Shown piece by piece: positions 21,236 through 32,991 of a stretch of DNA of 64,000 nt. Position numbers and translations under genes: made by a program. The notes under the pieces were generated by a model, which worked only from the letters and a program-made list of their open reading frames with translations, was not told where the DNA came from and did not search any database. How positions within the stretch are numbered: the stretch's first letter is position 1; the number at the start of each line of letters is the position of its first letter. The stretch spans positions 12,834,235 through 12,898,234 of the forward strand of contig CM059558.1 of assembly GCA_030386875.1 (NCBI GenBank). Reading direction: 5' to 3'. Source of the stretch: Morinoia aosen (Eukaryota > Arthropoda > Malacostraca > Amphipoda > Talitridae).

Positions 21236-21540
21236 ATCTTGCATCATGTTTTGCAACCGGAAAGTATTTAGGAAGATTGCATCATGTTGTACAACCGGAA
21301 AGTATTTAAAGGGGATTGCATCATGTTTACAATCGAAAAGTTTTCAAGAAGATTGCATCATGTTTTACAATCGGAAAGGAGATTGCATCATGTTTTACAG
21401 CTGGAAAGTATCTAAGAAGATTGCATCATGTTTTACAACCGGAAAGTATTTAAGAAGATTGCATCATGTTTTACAACCGGAAAGTATTTAAGAAGGTTGC
21501 ATCATGTTTTACAATCAGAAAGGAGATTGCGTTATGATGT
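21236..21540 (+). repeat. Minisatellite inside the Polinton right end
   Basis: About eight units of 25-40 bp with the core GATTGCATCATGTTTTACAA followed by CCGGAAAGTATTTAAGAA in the longer units. It lies between the zinc-finger gene and the right TIR. The 81-codon frame through it is an artefact of the repeat. Confidence 0.85.
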
Positions 21541-21749
21541 ACGGCACAAACGTGAAACTTGATAAGTATTCATAACTATATTTTAAAGATTATTTGACAC
21601 GCTTAAAAGCATACACTCATTATACCCTTGATAATCTTTTAGACCTAAATATTCAGCGAAAGATTCCCATCCTACATTTGTATACATTAGTTTCTTCTAA
21701 TAAATTTTCTATAGTTGTGAAGAAAACGATAAGATTTTGAGGGGATACC

Positions 21750-22040
21750 TAAACGTTTTATTAAAATTATATACTTCTTTATAAATTTCATTAGCAAATC
21801 ACTTTTTCTTGATCGTAACATTTTAAGTATTGAAATAATTTTGCAAGATAAGAATATTTTTTACTCTTCCAGTTAATTCGTAAAATCATGGATTTTGAGG
21901 CTTCACAAGGTCGTTCTTTAATTGCTGTAACCCTCCAAAAATCATGGATGAGGCTTTGAGGCTTTTCAAGGTCGTTCTTTAATTGCTGAAATCCTCCAAA
22001 AATCCTAAATTTTGCTGGCAGACTCTTTCCCCTTACTACT
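21750..22040 (-). repeat. Polinton right terminal inverted repeat
   Basis: Inverse partner of 8218-8508, equal in length (291 bp), with about seven mismatches by hand count. Directly outside is ATTGCC (22041-22046), the right copy of the target duplication. Confidence 0.92.
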
Positions 22041-22049
22041 ATTGCCAGT

Positions 22050-23000
22050 ATGTCCGACACAGAGAATGTTGTAAATCCAGTGCAGACTAAGCCTATACAG
22101 CTTCCGCCTTTCACACCAGCAGAAAGCACGACTTGGTTTAGTCAGGTCGAGGCTATATTCATTTATAATAATATAATAAATCAGCGGGACAAGTTTTATG
22201 CATTAATAGCTGCTGTTCCCACGCAAATGTTGTCAGACTCAAATGAACTTATCAACAACCCGCCTGCTATTAACCCGTATTCAGTTTTAAAGGACAAGAT
22301 CATGTCCAAATTGCAGTTATCCGATGCGGACAAGTTTAGGTCTCTAGTTGATGCCTCAGCTATCCCATGCATATCTGTTGCTTTCCCTCCGACATCGTTA
22401 GTAAAGGAACTTAAGAAACTTGCTGCCGGTGTTGGCATAGCTGAAAGATTCCTCAAAGAATTATATATGACAAAAGTGCCCACTACAGTGGGGCCTTTCC
22501 TGTCAATGATAGGTCCGGACGAAAGCCTTGAGTCGTTGGCTCAGGCCACAGAAACAGTGATGCGGAACCTAAACATGTTCCAAACGTCTCATGTAGCTTC
22601 CTTGAACGCATCAGCTGCTAGTTTTAGCCCGTCAAATACTTCCGAAAATCCATCTTCTACTTCTATGGAATCAATGCAGAGGGAGATCACGGAGCTTAAA
22701 CAAGCCCTTCAGAATTGGCAGTTGGGTCATAGTGTAGCTCATATTCAGCCAGGCTCAGGGAATTTATCACGCTATCAACATGCCTATGACTATCCTCCTC
22801 CTCCTCAACGCTTTGGTAGAGGTAGATCTTATGATAGGTCAGCTCAAAACCGCCTCTTTAGGTCGCGCTCTTGCGATGCTAACAGTAACCTATGTTGGTA
22901 CCATGAAAAGTTCGGTGAGCAAGCACGAAAGTGCGGTTCACGATTCTGCCCACGTTATACCGAAATGACTTCGGGAAACGCGAACAGCGACGCACAGTAG
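22050..23000 (+). pseudogene. G1 gag
   Basis: 316 codons. N-terminal matrix/capsid-like region beginning MSDTENVVNPVQ with the FTPAESTTWFSQVEAIF segment common to arthropod Gypsy gags. A Gln/Pro-rich linker follows, then a C-terminal C-W-Y-H-x2-F-G-x2-A-R-K-C...C motif instead of a classical CCHC knuckle. Its end overlaps the start of the pol frame by about 70 bp, as in elements that use ribosomal frameshifting. Only 3 bp separate the Polinton target duplication from the gag ATG. Confidence 0.85.
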
Positions 23001-26000
23001 CGAGTACTGCGTTGCCTAACTCCCAGACTACTCGCCTCTTAATCCTGTTCGATCCCATTACCAAATATCGATTCCTGTTAGACACAGGTTCATCCGTGTC
23101 AATTATCCCAGCCACGGCGAAAGACATAAATAATAATTTGTTGGCGACACTACGTGCCGCAAATGGCACGCCAATAGCATGTTATGGGGAGAGAGTACTC
23201 ACTTGCAGTCTGGGGTTAAGGCGAAATTTCACGTCTAACTTCCTAATTGCGGAAGTAAATGAGCCCATAATTGGGGCTGATTTCTTATCAAAGTTCGGAT
23301 TAATAGTGGACGTTAAAAACCGTAAAATTAGGGACGAAGAGACACAGATCTCAATTCCCGCTTGTGGCATGACTAGAGCTAATGTCTTGCATTCCTTCGC
23401 TATCGAATTCAACAAAGAGTGCATGTTTGAGCAGGTTCTCGCAGAATACCCTGCAGTAACGAACTCTAACTTAGCTTCTAAAAATATGCAGACTAGCACG
23501 AAACATCATATCGTGACGACTGGACCTCCAGTTCACTCTAGAGCTAGACGTTTACCGCCTGATCGATTGGCTTTAGCCAAGAAAGAATTTGCTAGGATGT
23601 TAGAGAGTGGCATAATACGCAGTTCCAAAAGCCCGTGGGCTAGCCCTCTTTTGTTAGTGTCCAAAGCTAACGATGAATTCAGACCGTGTGGGGACTTCCG
23701 AAGGCTTCATACGGTTACACAGCCTGACCGTTTCCCCATTCCCTACCTGCACGATTTTAGTGTAAATTTAGAGGGAGCACAAATTTTCTCAAAAATAGAC
23801 CTCCAACAAGCCTTTCATCAAATTCCACTTGAGGAAAGTGCTATACCTAAGACCGCGGTAATCACTCCGTTTGGTCTCTTTGAATTCTTGAAGATGCCGT
23901 ATGGACTTAGAAATGCACCTCTAACTTTCCAGAGACACATGTCTGAGATTTTCTCGGATCTCACTTTTGCTTATGTGTATCTTGATGACATTTTGGTAGC
24001 ATCCGCAACCCCGGAGCAACACAAAGACCATCTGAGGGTCGTGTTTGAGAGACTGTCTGATAACGGACTCCTGGTCAACCCTGCAAAATGTGAGCTCGGG
24101 AAGCCATCACTAATTTACTTAGGTCACGAAATCTCTAGCCTAGGTCTAAAACCCTTGCCTTCCAAGGTAGAGGTAATCAAAAATTTCCCTCTTCCACAGA
24201 CCCAGAAGGAAATGAGAAGGTTCCTAGGTTCTGTTAATTTCTATCATCGTTTTATCCGAAATTGTGCTGAAACTTTAGCCCCGTTGTCAGATTTTCTGGA
24301 ACCAAAGAGAAAAGGTAAATCTACCGATGTCAAGTGGACGGATGCAGCACGTAAAGCTTTTGATGATATTAAGGATAAGCTAGCTACCGCGACTGAATTA
24401 TCCTACCCAATCGCCAACGCTGACTTCAGTTTGGTGGTTGATGCCTCCAGTACTGCCGTAGGTGCTGTGCTGCAACAAAAAGTAGGGACTAATATCTCTC
24501 CTCTTGCCTTCTTTTCCAAAAAGCTATCGCCCACTAAGCTTGCCTACAGCGCGTTCGGTAGGGAACTCCTTGCTATCTACTTGTCTGTGAGACACTTCCG
24601 TTATGCTCTAGAGGCAAGGGAGTTCGTGATCTACACAGATCACAAACCCTTGACCTCAGCGATCAAAATGCCATCTGAGCGTCACTCAACAAGGGAAGCT
24701 CGACATCTGTCTTTCATTAGTCAGTTCACCACGGATATACGGTATATAAAAGGTTTTGAAAATACAGTGGCAGATTGTCTTTCTAGGATTAACTCTATCA
24801 ACCCCGGTGGGGAAATCACCTTCGGTAATATTATTAATGCTCAGAAGGAGGATCCTGAACTCCAGGACCTTCTCAAACCTACTAGCACTACCTCTTTGAA
24901 ATTAACTTTGGTTGACGGCGTGTACCGTGACGCTGAGCGACTTTCTCGTTTGTATCTGCCTGCGACTCTCCGCAGAGTAGCTATTCTTCACTATCATTCT
25001 CTCTCCCATCCTGGCGTTAACCGTACATTGCGTTTGATTTCCGATCGTTTCGTCTGGCCAGCGATGCGTAAGGAGGTCAAGCAAATTGTGCAAAACTGCC
25101 ATGCATGTCAGAGCAGCAAAGTTGTGAAACATAACCGTGCAGCGCTACAGAGTTGTGCTTTTGCAGGTCAAAAATTCGATGCTTTACACCTAGATTTGGT
25201 GGGTCCTTTGCCTTTATCGCGTGGTCATTCCTATTTGTTAACCATCATTAATAGGTTCTCTAGATGGGTTGAGGCCGTGCCTCTTCCTGATACCCAAACT
25301 GATACTGTAGCTCGTGCATTTGTGAGTACTTGGATTTCCTGATTTGGGGTTCCCCTAAGTGTCACTCATGACTGGGGATCACAATTTACCTCCAAATTCT
25401 GGAGAGAGCTTAGCGCCGCCTTAGGGTGTGCGAACATAAATACCACCGCATATCACCCGCAGTCAAATGGACTTATTGAGAGAGTCCACCGGGATCTCAA
25501 GAATGCGTTGCGTTGCCTTAATTGCAGTCATGACTGGACCGACAAACTTCCAGTAGTATTATTGAGCATTCGAAATCTGTATAGGCAAGATCAGCAGTGC
25601 ACTGCAGCAGAAATGTTGTATGGGAAGACACTTCGCCTCCCTGGCGACATTGTTGACCCAAAACCGTTGCCTGAATATTCATCTGCTGATCAGTCCGCAT
25701 ACGTAACCTGTCTCAAGGATTGCATGCGTCAGATCAAGTAAGTAGCTCCACGAATGCCTCACTCAAAAGATAAAGTAGATCCTGCATTGCAACATTGCAC
25801 ACACGTGTACGTACGTATGGATGCTATCAAACCAACCCTCACCCGCCCTTATGATGGCCCATTCAAGGTATTGAAGCGGACGCCAAAATATTTTGTTCTT
25901 GAAAGATCTGGTTCATCCGACTTTCTGAGCATAGACCGATTAAAGGTCGCTCACACCTCTGATAATAGTGTGATTTCTAACTCTTCATTCTCTCCACAGA

Positions 26001-26329
26001 ACCTCCTTCCCACTGAGACTCGATCATATCGTCCACCTCAGTTTCCTCATTTGGCTGCATTGTTGCCTAGTCAACTTAAGTGTAACCCTTTCTTTTTGCC
26101 TGAATCTTCAAACCCTATCGTAGACTCTAATTCTAGCTCTCTTAGTGAAACAGCGACAAGTCTGGAGAAACCAGACGAGACCGCTGCGGTAACTTCTGTT
26201 CCTAGAACTCTTGCTGACCTAAAATTGCAGACCCGTCTGGTCAAGCTTCCCTGCTCAGTGACATTTTCTGACCGCCAGACCCGGCATGGTCGTGTAGTTC
26301 GGACTCCTTCTCGCTACAAATGTTTGTAG
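22931..26329 (+). pseudogene. G1 pol (protease, RT, RNase H, integrase), broken
   Basis: The order is clear. Aspartic protease motif LLDTGSSVSIIP; RT with the YVYLDDILVAS active-site segment; RNase H with [15 protein letters not shown] and YTDHKPL; integrase zinc region (H...H...CHACQSSK) and core (LDLVGPLPLS...YHPQSNGLIERVH). The C-terminal tail includes a Ser/Pro-rich stretch. No envelope gene follows. About two breaks, mostly in the integrase part. Fossil. Confidence 0.88.
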
Positions 26330-26349
26330 CGGGTGGACCTTTTGGTCTG

Positions 26350-26364
26350 CGCCTTGGGGGGTAA
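26350..26364 (+). promoter_or_regulatory. G1 polypurine tract
   Basis: GCCTTGGGGGGTAA lies directly before the 3' LTR, the expected place for plus-strand priming. Confidence 0.6.
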
Positions 26365-28024
26365 TGTAGCATTAGCTACAAAATGTATAAATTCAGTGAT
26401 TTTCTCATTAAAATTTAAATAGCAGAATTATTGGCATTGAAAATCTTACTTCACATTATTATTAATAATTTTCTACTTATAATTAGTAATCTTAGAAGTT
26501 TTTGTGTAGAAGCACAAAAATGAAAATAAGTATCGACAGTTTCGAGTTTTAAGTCGTTGTGATGGCAACACCACAGCCGACGCCATTGTAGGAGCATCAT
26601 TTCTTACTTGTGTGTGTCTCGTGTGGGTCAGCGTCTCGTAAGTGAAAATAAGTGTTACTTTAGGAATTCTGAATTAGAAAATTATGTGTTTCATCATGTT
26701 TAAGTTATAAGTGATTTTTACCAGTGCTGTGTTATTTAAAGATGTGCAAATAGTTCGTAGATATTTCGTGCGAATGGCATGGCATATTCTGAAGTGTTCT
26801 CAAAGATGGCGTAGCGTGAATGGTGTGTGTCATGTTCATTTTTATGTTCAGGATTACACTTTATATATTCAAAATATTTCTTTTCCACTGCAAGTATATA
26901 CTCACAGTGTTTTCAGTAAAATTGGCATGTGGACAGTGTAGGACTGCCTGTTGGTTTTCGTACGGGCATATTATAAATTACGGGATTCATTAATATGCAT
27001 TCATTTTGTTATTGATCGTGTGCTTAAATTGGATCGCCGATCGTGCGCTTAAATCACATGTAGTTTTCATAATATGAATAACAATTTTGACCTTATCAAA
27101 ATTCTTAAATGTCATGCTTATATTTTTAAATCAAGAGCAATAGAGAAAGAGCTATTGCCAGCTGGTTAAATCTATCCTTATTCTTCATGAGCTTAACAAA
27201 AAGAGCAATAAATAGCTCGAGTTAATCTGTAGGAAAACTCAGGGTTTCTCCGTGATGGGAATTTACCGTTGCAATACTAGGGAGAACAGATGTTGTGGGT
27301 TTTTCTTGGTGCCTCTCCGGGAATGTATCATTCAGCGTCTTCGAATATTCCAGATTTCTTCGACGTCAACAAACGCCACAACACATCATCTCTGGGCCTT
27401 GAGCTTACCTTTTAACTCAGCCTTGAGTTTCACCATTTACTTTGCCTAGTTCTGACGTGAGCCGGATTTTTACCTGGGCTTTATTTACCTTGCTTCCACC
27501 TCGGTTTCGAGCCGTTTTCAGCCTGGTATATTACCTAATTACTGGCTAAATGTTTAAACTGTTCCAAAACCACGGACACTGATCTTCAGCGTGTAATGAT
27601 CTTAAATTTCAAAACCAATTAAGATCGATTTACCAACATCAATCCCGGCTCAAATTGATTTTCTTTCACCTGCTCAAATTAAGCAGATTTGGAACTTATT
27701 CCGAAATCCCACTGATTTCTCTGGTTTGCTAATTTGCCCGCACTCTGAAAGTGATTTCCACAAAACACACACACGCACACCCTGTCAACTTCGTCACTCG
27801 CCGGAGCCTTCGCCTGCACGGACTGCACCATCTCAGTCAAGCTCTTCAGAATTAAGAACGCATCGGTCCTCCCGGCTTCTTCCAAGAAAGATCTATAAGC
27901 TGAGTCCCCAATATTGTCGTCATTCCCCTCTCGTTATCGTGCTCTTAAACTTACTTCTCGAGATTATTTACGTTTTGGTGGTTGGGCATTATCATAAAGT
28001 CTACCCCGACCATCAAACGTAAAA
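26365..28024 (+). repeat. G1 3' LTR
   Basis: 1,660 bp, the same termini as 6077-7736, with about 24 substitutions between the copies by hand count (about 1.4%). CGTT follows at 28025-28028 and precedes the 5' LTR, giving the target duplication. Confidence 0.92.
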
Positions 28025-28028
28025 CGTT

Positions 28029-28888
28029 TATGAGTCTTTGCAACGACTGGTACGGTAAGAGTTAGTGTACCTGATATGCGAAACGAAGAACGACAAGAAA
28101 GGGAAGATTTAGAGAGATGAATTATTTTGGGTTCTGAGCAGTATGTTGTAATGCAAACTAGCTAAGTGGTTGAACGTCGCGGAGATTTTTGGTTGTGTGT
28201 GGCTGAGATTCCTGAGTCACAAAAACCTCCACGTGGCGTCCGTCATATACTGTTCACATTGTTTGGAAAGAGTTGCACGGGAGCTTTATCGAAGTTGTAG
28301 GTGAAACCTTATATGATGACTCATTGCCATGTTGAGGGAAATAGGAGTTGTGACTACACCAGCTTCGTTGACGGCTCAGGATCTCGAAAGCAAGTGTTAG
28401 CAGCCTCGAATAACAGATGTTAAAGCGTTAAAAGCAATTGAGAATCCGTACCTAATTAGTATAAGAGCTGTCGCTCAAAAACGTTCCCAGAAATAATGTT
28501 CGCGTTTAAGCAAATAAATAAAGGCGCCTCCGTGTGAGCACCTACGAAAAACTGATTTGTGAAAAAAGCACTTGCATAAAAGAGATGGCGAATGAGTGCT
28601 AGCCTAGTGAAGAGGCTCTTGCTTAGAAACTCATTCACGGCTACTAGAGCAGAAAAAGTTGTTGGCGTTGTCAAGGAACGGTGAGGTTGAGTGCTCATGC
28701 AGATAACAGGGGAAACCCTTCTTCTCAATGTGATTACTTTTCACTTCTTTCTCTTAAGATGATACCTGAAAACTTATTGTTATCATTGGAAAAACGCAAT
28801 TTTTAGAAAATTGATCTGTAAAATTTTATCTGGTTCTCTTGTGCAATAAATCCCGTTCTTGGAAATATTAATTCGCTGAATAAAAATT
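28029..28888. other. Host flank between G1 and copia, nothing recognised
   Basis: Unique-looking sequence of mixed composition. The longest frame (90 codons on the - strand) has no recognisable motif. It is probably the intergenic or intronic DNA into which both elements inserted. Confidence 0.35.
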
Positions 28889-28893
28889 GTTAC

Positions 28894-29231
28894 TGTTGAG
28901 TTCACTATTCTCCCGCTTACATAATTTATTTCTTGTTGCGTTGTTTGTGTTTTTGTGTAAATGTTTCTAGTAGTCATTTGTTGTGAAATAAAAGTAAACT
29001 AAGATACCTAAGTTACCCCAGTTATATTTTGACTTTCGTGTTTCCCGTTTTCTTTGACTGTGATGTTCGACGCAGTTGATGTGCTTCTGTTGGCCCTTGA
29101 AACGTTCTCACTGTTGGACCAGAATACACGCTGTCAAGACGTGTGTGTTTCTCTCTCCAGCCTTTCTGTTAAGCTTCCCTGCGTGATTGGGGTTACGCAA
29201 TCCAGAGATCAGGATGACCGATGCGGCGACA
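28894..29231 (+). repeat. Copia 5' LTR (contains the gag start codon)
   Basis: Begins TGTTGAGTTCAC and ends GATGCGGCGACA. The last 18 bases are the first six codons of gag (ATG at 29214). Confidence 0.9.
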
Positions 29232-32197
29232 GGTTATGGGCCCAGACATAGATTGGCATTTAATGGAGAGAATTATGAGCTCTGGGAGATCAAGTTTCTC
29301 GGGCATCTACGACTCAAGAAATTGCATGACGTCATCACCGGTCCAGATGCAACTAGCGACGAGGCAGCCAACCGGAAGGCAGATGTCTTTGCCGAGTTAG
29401 TCCAGTACTTGGACGACAGGAGTTTAGCTCTCATCATCAGAGAAGCCAACGGTGGTGGAAGAGCAGCTTTGAAGATTCTTCGTGATCACTACATGGGTGT
29501 CAGTAAACCAAGAATAATTCAACTGTATAATGACCTGACAACTTTGAAGAAGTCAAGCGAAGAGAGCATTACCGATTACATCATCAGGTCGGAGACAGCT
29601 GCAGCGGCCTTGAAAACAGCTGGTAAAGCTGTGGATGATACCCTACTAATTGCAATGGTTCTTAAAGGACTCCCAGCAGAGTATAGAACGTTTGCTACTG
29701 TAGTTACGCAAAAGGATACGGACTTGAGGTTCAGTGACTTCAAGGTACAACTGAGAAGTTTTGAAGAAACTGAAAAATATCTTATTAGTGACAGTGGCAG
29801 TGACAGTGTAATGAAACTTAAGAATAAACAACATGTGAGGTGTTTTGCATGCTCAAAACTTGGACACTATAAATCAGAGTGCAAAAGTAAAGTCAAGTCG
29901 AGTAGATGGTGTATCAACTGTAAATCTACTACCCATAACACCAGTTATTGTCGTAAAATAAGTGCAGCTAAAACAGCAGATGATCCTGGCAGTAGCCATT
30001 CTTATACATTTGTTGTCAATGATGTAAGTAGTGTCAACAGTGATGGTAATACTGTAGATACAGCGGCAGAATCATTACTTGTAGATTGTGGTGCATCAGC
30101 TCACATTGTTCCTGATCGCTCTAAGTTTGTTAGATTTGACAAAGACTTTGACAGTTCCACGCATTTGATTCAGTTAGCAGATGGTAGTCATCAAAGTGGT
30201 GTTGTGAAGGGTAAGGGCGATGCCAGTGTTGTAATTTGTGATGCATTAGGTGAGCAGCACAGAGTTCTGTTGAAGAATTGTTTGCACATACCCTCTTATC
30301 ATCAGAACATTTTTTCTGTTGCTGCTGCAACTGAGTCAGGTGCTTCAGTAAATTTTCATCCTCGTTCAGCGGAACTTAAAGCAGGAAAAACTGAGTTCAA
30401 CATTAACAAAGTTGGCAAGTTGTATTATTTAAATAACGTTGAAGTTAAGCCCACAGCAACATATTCAATCAAAAAGCGGCATGAGATATTGGGTCACTGT
30501 AATATCAGAGATGTTGCTAAACTCGAGTCTGTTGTGGAAGGAATGAAAATCAGTGACAAAAATGTGAATGAAATCAGTTGTGACGTTTGCACTGAAGGAA
30601 AAATGACTCAAACCAGGAATAAATTTCCTGATGAACGTGCTACCAAAGTTTTAGAACTGGTTCACTGTGATCTAGCTGGCCCTGTAGATCCTGTAGCAAG
30701 AGATGGGTTCAAATATTCAGCAGTGTTCATTGATGATTTTTCTGGAATGAATATAACCTATTTACTGAAATCTAAAAGTGACGCTTTGCATGCTACCAAG
30801 AAATTCTTTGCTGATTGTGCTCCGTTTGGAACAGTGAAACGATTCAGGTGTGATAATGGAGGTGAATTTTGTTCAAAAGAGTTCAGAAATTTGCTCATCG
30901 AGAAGGGTGTCAAGCAAGAATTCATTTCGCCACATTCACCGCACCAAAATGGCACAGCAGAAAGATCATGGCGAACAACCTTTGAAATGGCCAGATGTAT
31001 GTTGCTTAATGCAAAGTTACCTAAATGTATGTGGGCCTATTCTCTGAAGGCAGCTGCATACATTTGGAACAGGTGTTTCAATGCAAGAATTGGAATGACT
31101 CCATTTGAGGCATTCACAGGCAAAAAGCCAAACATTAGCCACATGCATACCTTTGGAACAAAATGTCATGCCTATGTGCAGGTTAAAAAGAAACTGGATC
31201 CTCGTGCTGAGCCAGGAATATTTGTAGGCTACGATAGTCAAAGTCCAGCTTTCCTCGTGTATTTTCCACCTCAAGACGACGTCAGAAAAATCAGACTAGT
31301 GAAGTTCAACGACAAGTTCACTGAGAGTACAAAAGCTCCACATATCTCTGAAGACGATGACGCCACAACAGCTGTACCACCAGCGCACGAGCAGCAACAA
31401 TCACGTGCGGCAGAGGCCCCGCAGAAGGACAGCGAGAAAAAGGTGGCTAGTGAGACGAGACCAGCAGCCGGTACAGCAACACCGGAAGATCAACCTGTGA
31501 CATCACGGCCAAAACGACAGCGGAAACCACCCCACCACTTGCAAGACTATGTAACAGAAGAATCTGTTCTTGACCAAATGAATAGTTTATCTTTAGAGTC
31601 TGTAAGTAAGGTAGACTATTTGTATAGAGTGTCAGATATTCCTAGAAGTTATGCTGAAGCTATCAAATCCCCTGAGTCAGCCAGGTGGCAAGAAGCGATG
31701 ACGAATGAACTATCGTCATTGAACGATAACGATACTTTTGAGTTAGTAGAGCCTGCTCCTAATAAAAATGTGTTAGGAGGTAGGTGGGTATTTGCTGTCA
31801 AACAAGGTCCTGATAATAATCCCACTTACAAAGCTAGGTTTGTAGCTAAAGGGTACAATCAGACTAAAGACCTTGATTACGCAGAAACTTTTTCTCCGAC
31901 AGCACGAATTACTTCTGTGAGAATGCTCATGCAACAAGCTGTTCAGCATAGTTTAGTAGTTCACCAACTCGATGTAAAAACCGCTTACCTGAATGCAGAT
32001 ATTGATCATGAAATTTATGTAGAACAACCTGAAGGTTTTGTTGTAACTGATTCTAATAACGTTCCTCTCGTGTGTAAGCTTAAGAAGTCTCTTTATGGCT
32101 TGAAACAAAGCGGGCGCAACTGGAATAATACGTTGAATTCATTTTTAATTGATCAGGGTTTCTCACAATCTCATGCTGACAATTGTGTCTATACTCT
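29214..32197 (+). pseudogene. Copia gag-pol, part left of the G2 insertion
   Basis: One continuous frame. It holds gag with a CCHC knuckle (CFACSKLGHYKSEC) and a second Cys cluster; protease motif LLVDCGASAHIVPD; integrase zinc region (H...H...CDVC) and core (DLAGPV...DDFSG...NGGEF...HQNGTAERS); a Pro/Ala-rich linker; and the first part of RT (LDVKTAYLNADI). I chose ATG 29214 because no other ATG is in frame before the conserved FNGENYELWEIK segment. The frame enters G2 at 32198; the rest of the element's coding sequence lies at 38625-39619. Fossil, split by insertion. Confidence 0.88.
29232..29245 (+). promoter_or_regulatory. Copia primer-binding site, inside the gag frame
   Basis: GGTTATGGGCCCAG directly after the LTR is the site known from Drosophila copia, complementary to an internal piece of initiator tRNA-Met (half-tRNA primer). 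Here it is also translated in the gag frame as Gly-Tyr-Gly-Pro. Confidence 0.8.
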
Positions 32198-32972
32198 TGT
32201 GGTGTTCTCCCTCAGGCTGCTTTACACTCCGGGCAGACTTGTGAATATCTATTGACTTGTGAATATCGATAGACTTGTGAAATATCTTTGCCCGAAGTGA
32301 GTGCCGGAGGTGCAAACGAACCCGACAGGATAAGGAAAACACAACTGGAATAAACGCCGTATTATTATGAAGATCGCCGACAATATTGGCACAAGGGAAT
32401 ATGGCAGTCGAGCAGTACAGCAACCGATGACGTCTTGGCGGACCGACGGTTGTCAGGCAGACGCTGCGTAGCTGGAGGACGAGAGCAGACCGGTGGGGCT
32501 GCTGCTGGCAGAGCGTCCGACCAGGGAGTACCAGAGGCGCAAGCAGGGAACTGGTGCGTCTAGCAAGCAACAAGGCGTGGCGGCTGGCAGTCGAGGAGGC
32601 GGTGAAGGCCACGGGTGAGGTGCTGGCGGAGCGTCGAGACTTAGTGTGAATATCAGAGACGCTGCGAGTGTACTGAGGCTCCGCTGGCTGCGCGGCTGTT
32701 TATATAGGCCTCGCTGGAGGCTGACTCTACCCGTCCAGGTCTCCGATTGGCCAAGACTGGGGTGCCCTCTTTTCGCCGTCTAGGCTTGTGCTATACTTAC
32801 GGAGGTTTCTATCGACGTTGCCTGACTGTTCGAAGCAGGCTGCTTATAAAGCTCGGTCCGGCACCCCAGCGCCAGACTTTAGCTCTGATTATTGGTCGTT
32901 TAGTACTGGCGCTTTGAGGCTATGAGGTGGCGCTTCTAAGCTTGTGTGGTGGTGTGTGTTCATACCACCACA
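32198..32972 (-). repeat. G2 3' LTR
   Basis: 775 bp, bounded by TGTGGTG and CACCACA. The 149-codon - strand frame inside it is also present in the other LTR and is not a gene. The polypurine tract (on the - strand ACGGGGGGCACC) lies just inside at 32973-32985. Confidence 0.92.
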
Positions 32973-32991
32973 GGTGCCCCCCCGTTGTTTT

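Larger units (their letters stand above)
8218..22040 (-). mobile_element. Polinton/Maverick (adintovirus-like) inserted in G1
   Basis: A 13,823-bp element with 291-bp terminal inverted repeats beginning AGTAGTAAGG and a perfect 6-bp target duplication ATTGCC (8212-8217 and 22041-22046), the size typical of Polintons. All genes read on the - strand. From the right end: zinc-finger protein, PolB, PLA2-domain protein, integrase, DUF8207-like protein, penton-like, hexon-like, pX-like, protease, coiled-coil/fibre-like genes, ATPase. Several genes are whole-length open frames, but at least five are interrupted, so it is a fossil with perhaps eight breaks in all. TIR copies differ at about 7 of 291 positions, which argues for a fairly young insertion. 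Confidence 0.93.
6077..28024 (+). mobile_element. Gypsy-type LTR retrotransposon G1 (holds a Polinton)
   Basis: Two 1,660-bp direct LTRs bound the element, and CGTT is duplicated just outside (6073-6076 and 28025-28028). Inside are a primer-binding site, leader, gag, and pol in the order protease, RT, RNase H, integrase; no envelope gene. Without the Polinton (8218-22040) it would be about 8.1 kb. The tRNA-Trp-like primer site and the gag motif C-W-Y-H-x2-F-G-x2-A-R-K-C suggest the CsRn1-like clade. By hand count the LTRs differ at about 24 of 1,660 positions, so the insertion is fairly recent. It is a fossil: interrupted by the Polinton and with about two or three further breaks. Confidence 0.9.

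Noticed and set aside
21236-21540. CRISPR-like array
   Set aside because: Units are contiguous and degenerate without unique spacers of fixed length, and the DNA is eukaryotic.
25754-26329. Envelope gene in G1
   Set aside because: It is the integrase tail (YDGPFKVLKRTPKYF segment shared with G2) plus a Ser/Pro-rich stretch; no signal peptide or membrane segment.
32163-32612. 149-codon frame repeated at 37689-38264
   Set aside because: Lies in the G2 LTRs and runs into unrelated sequence in each copy.
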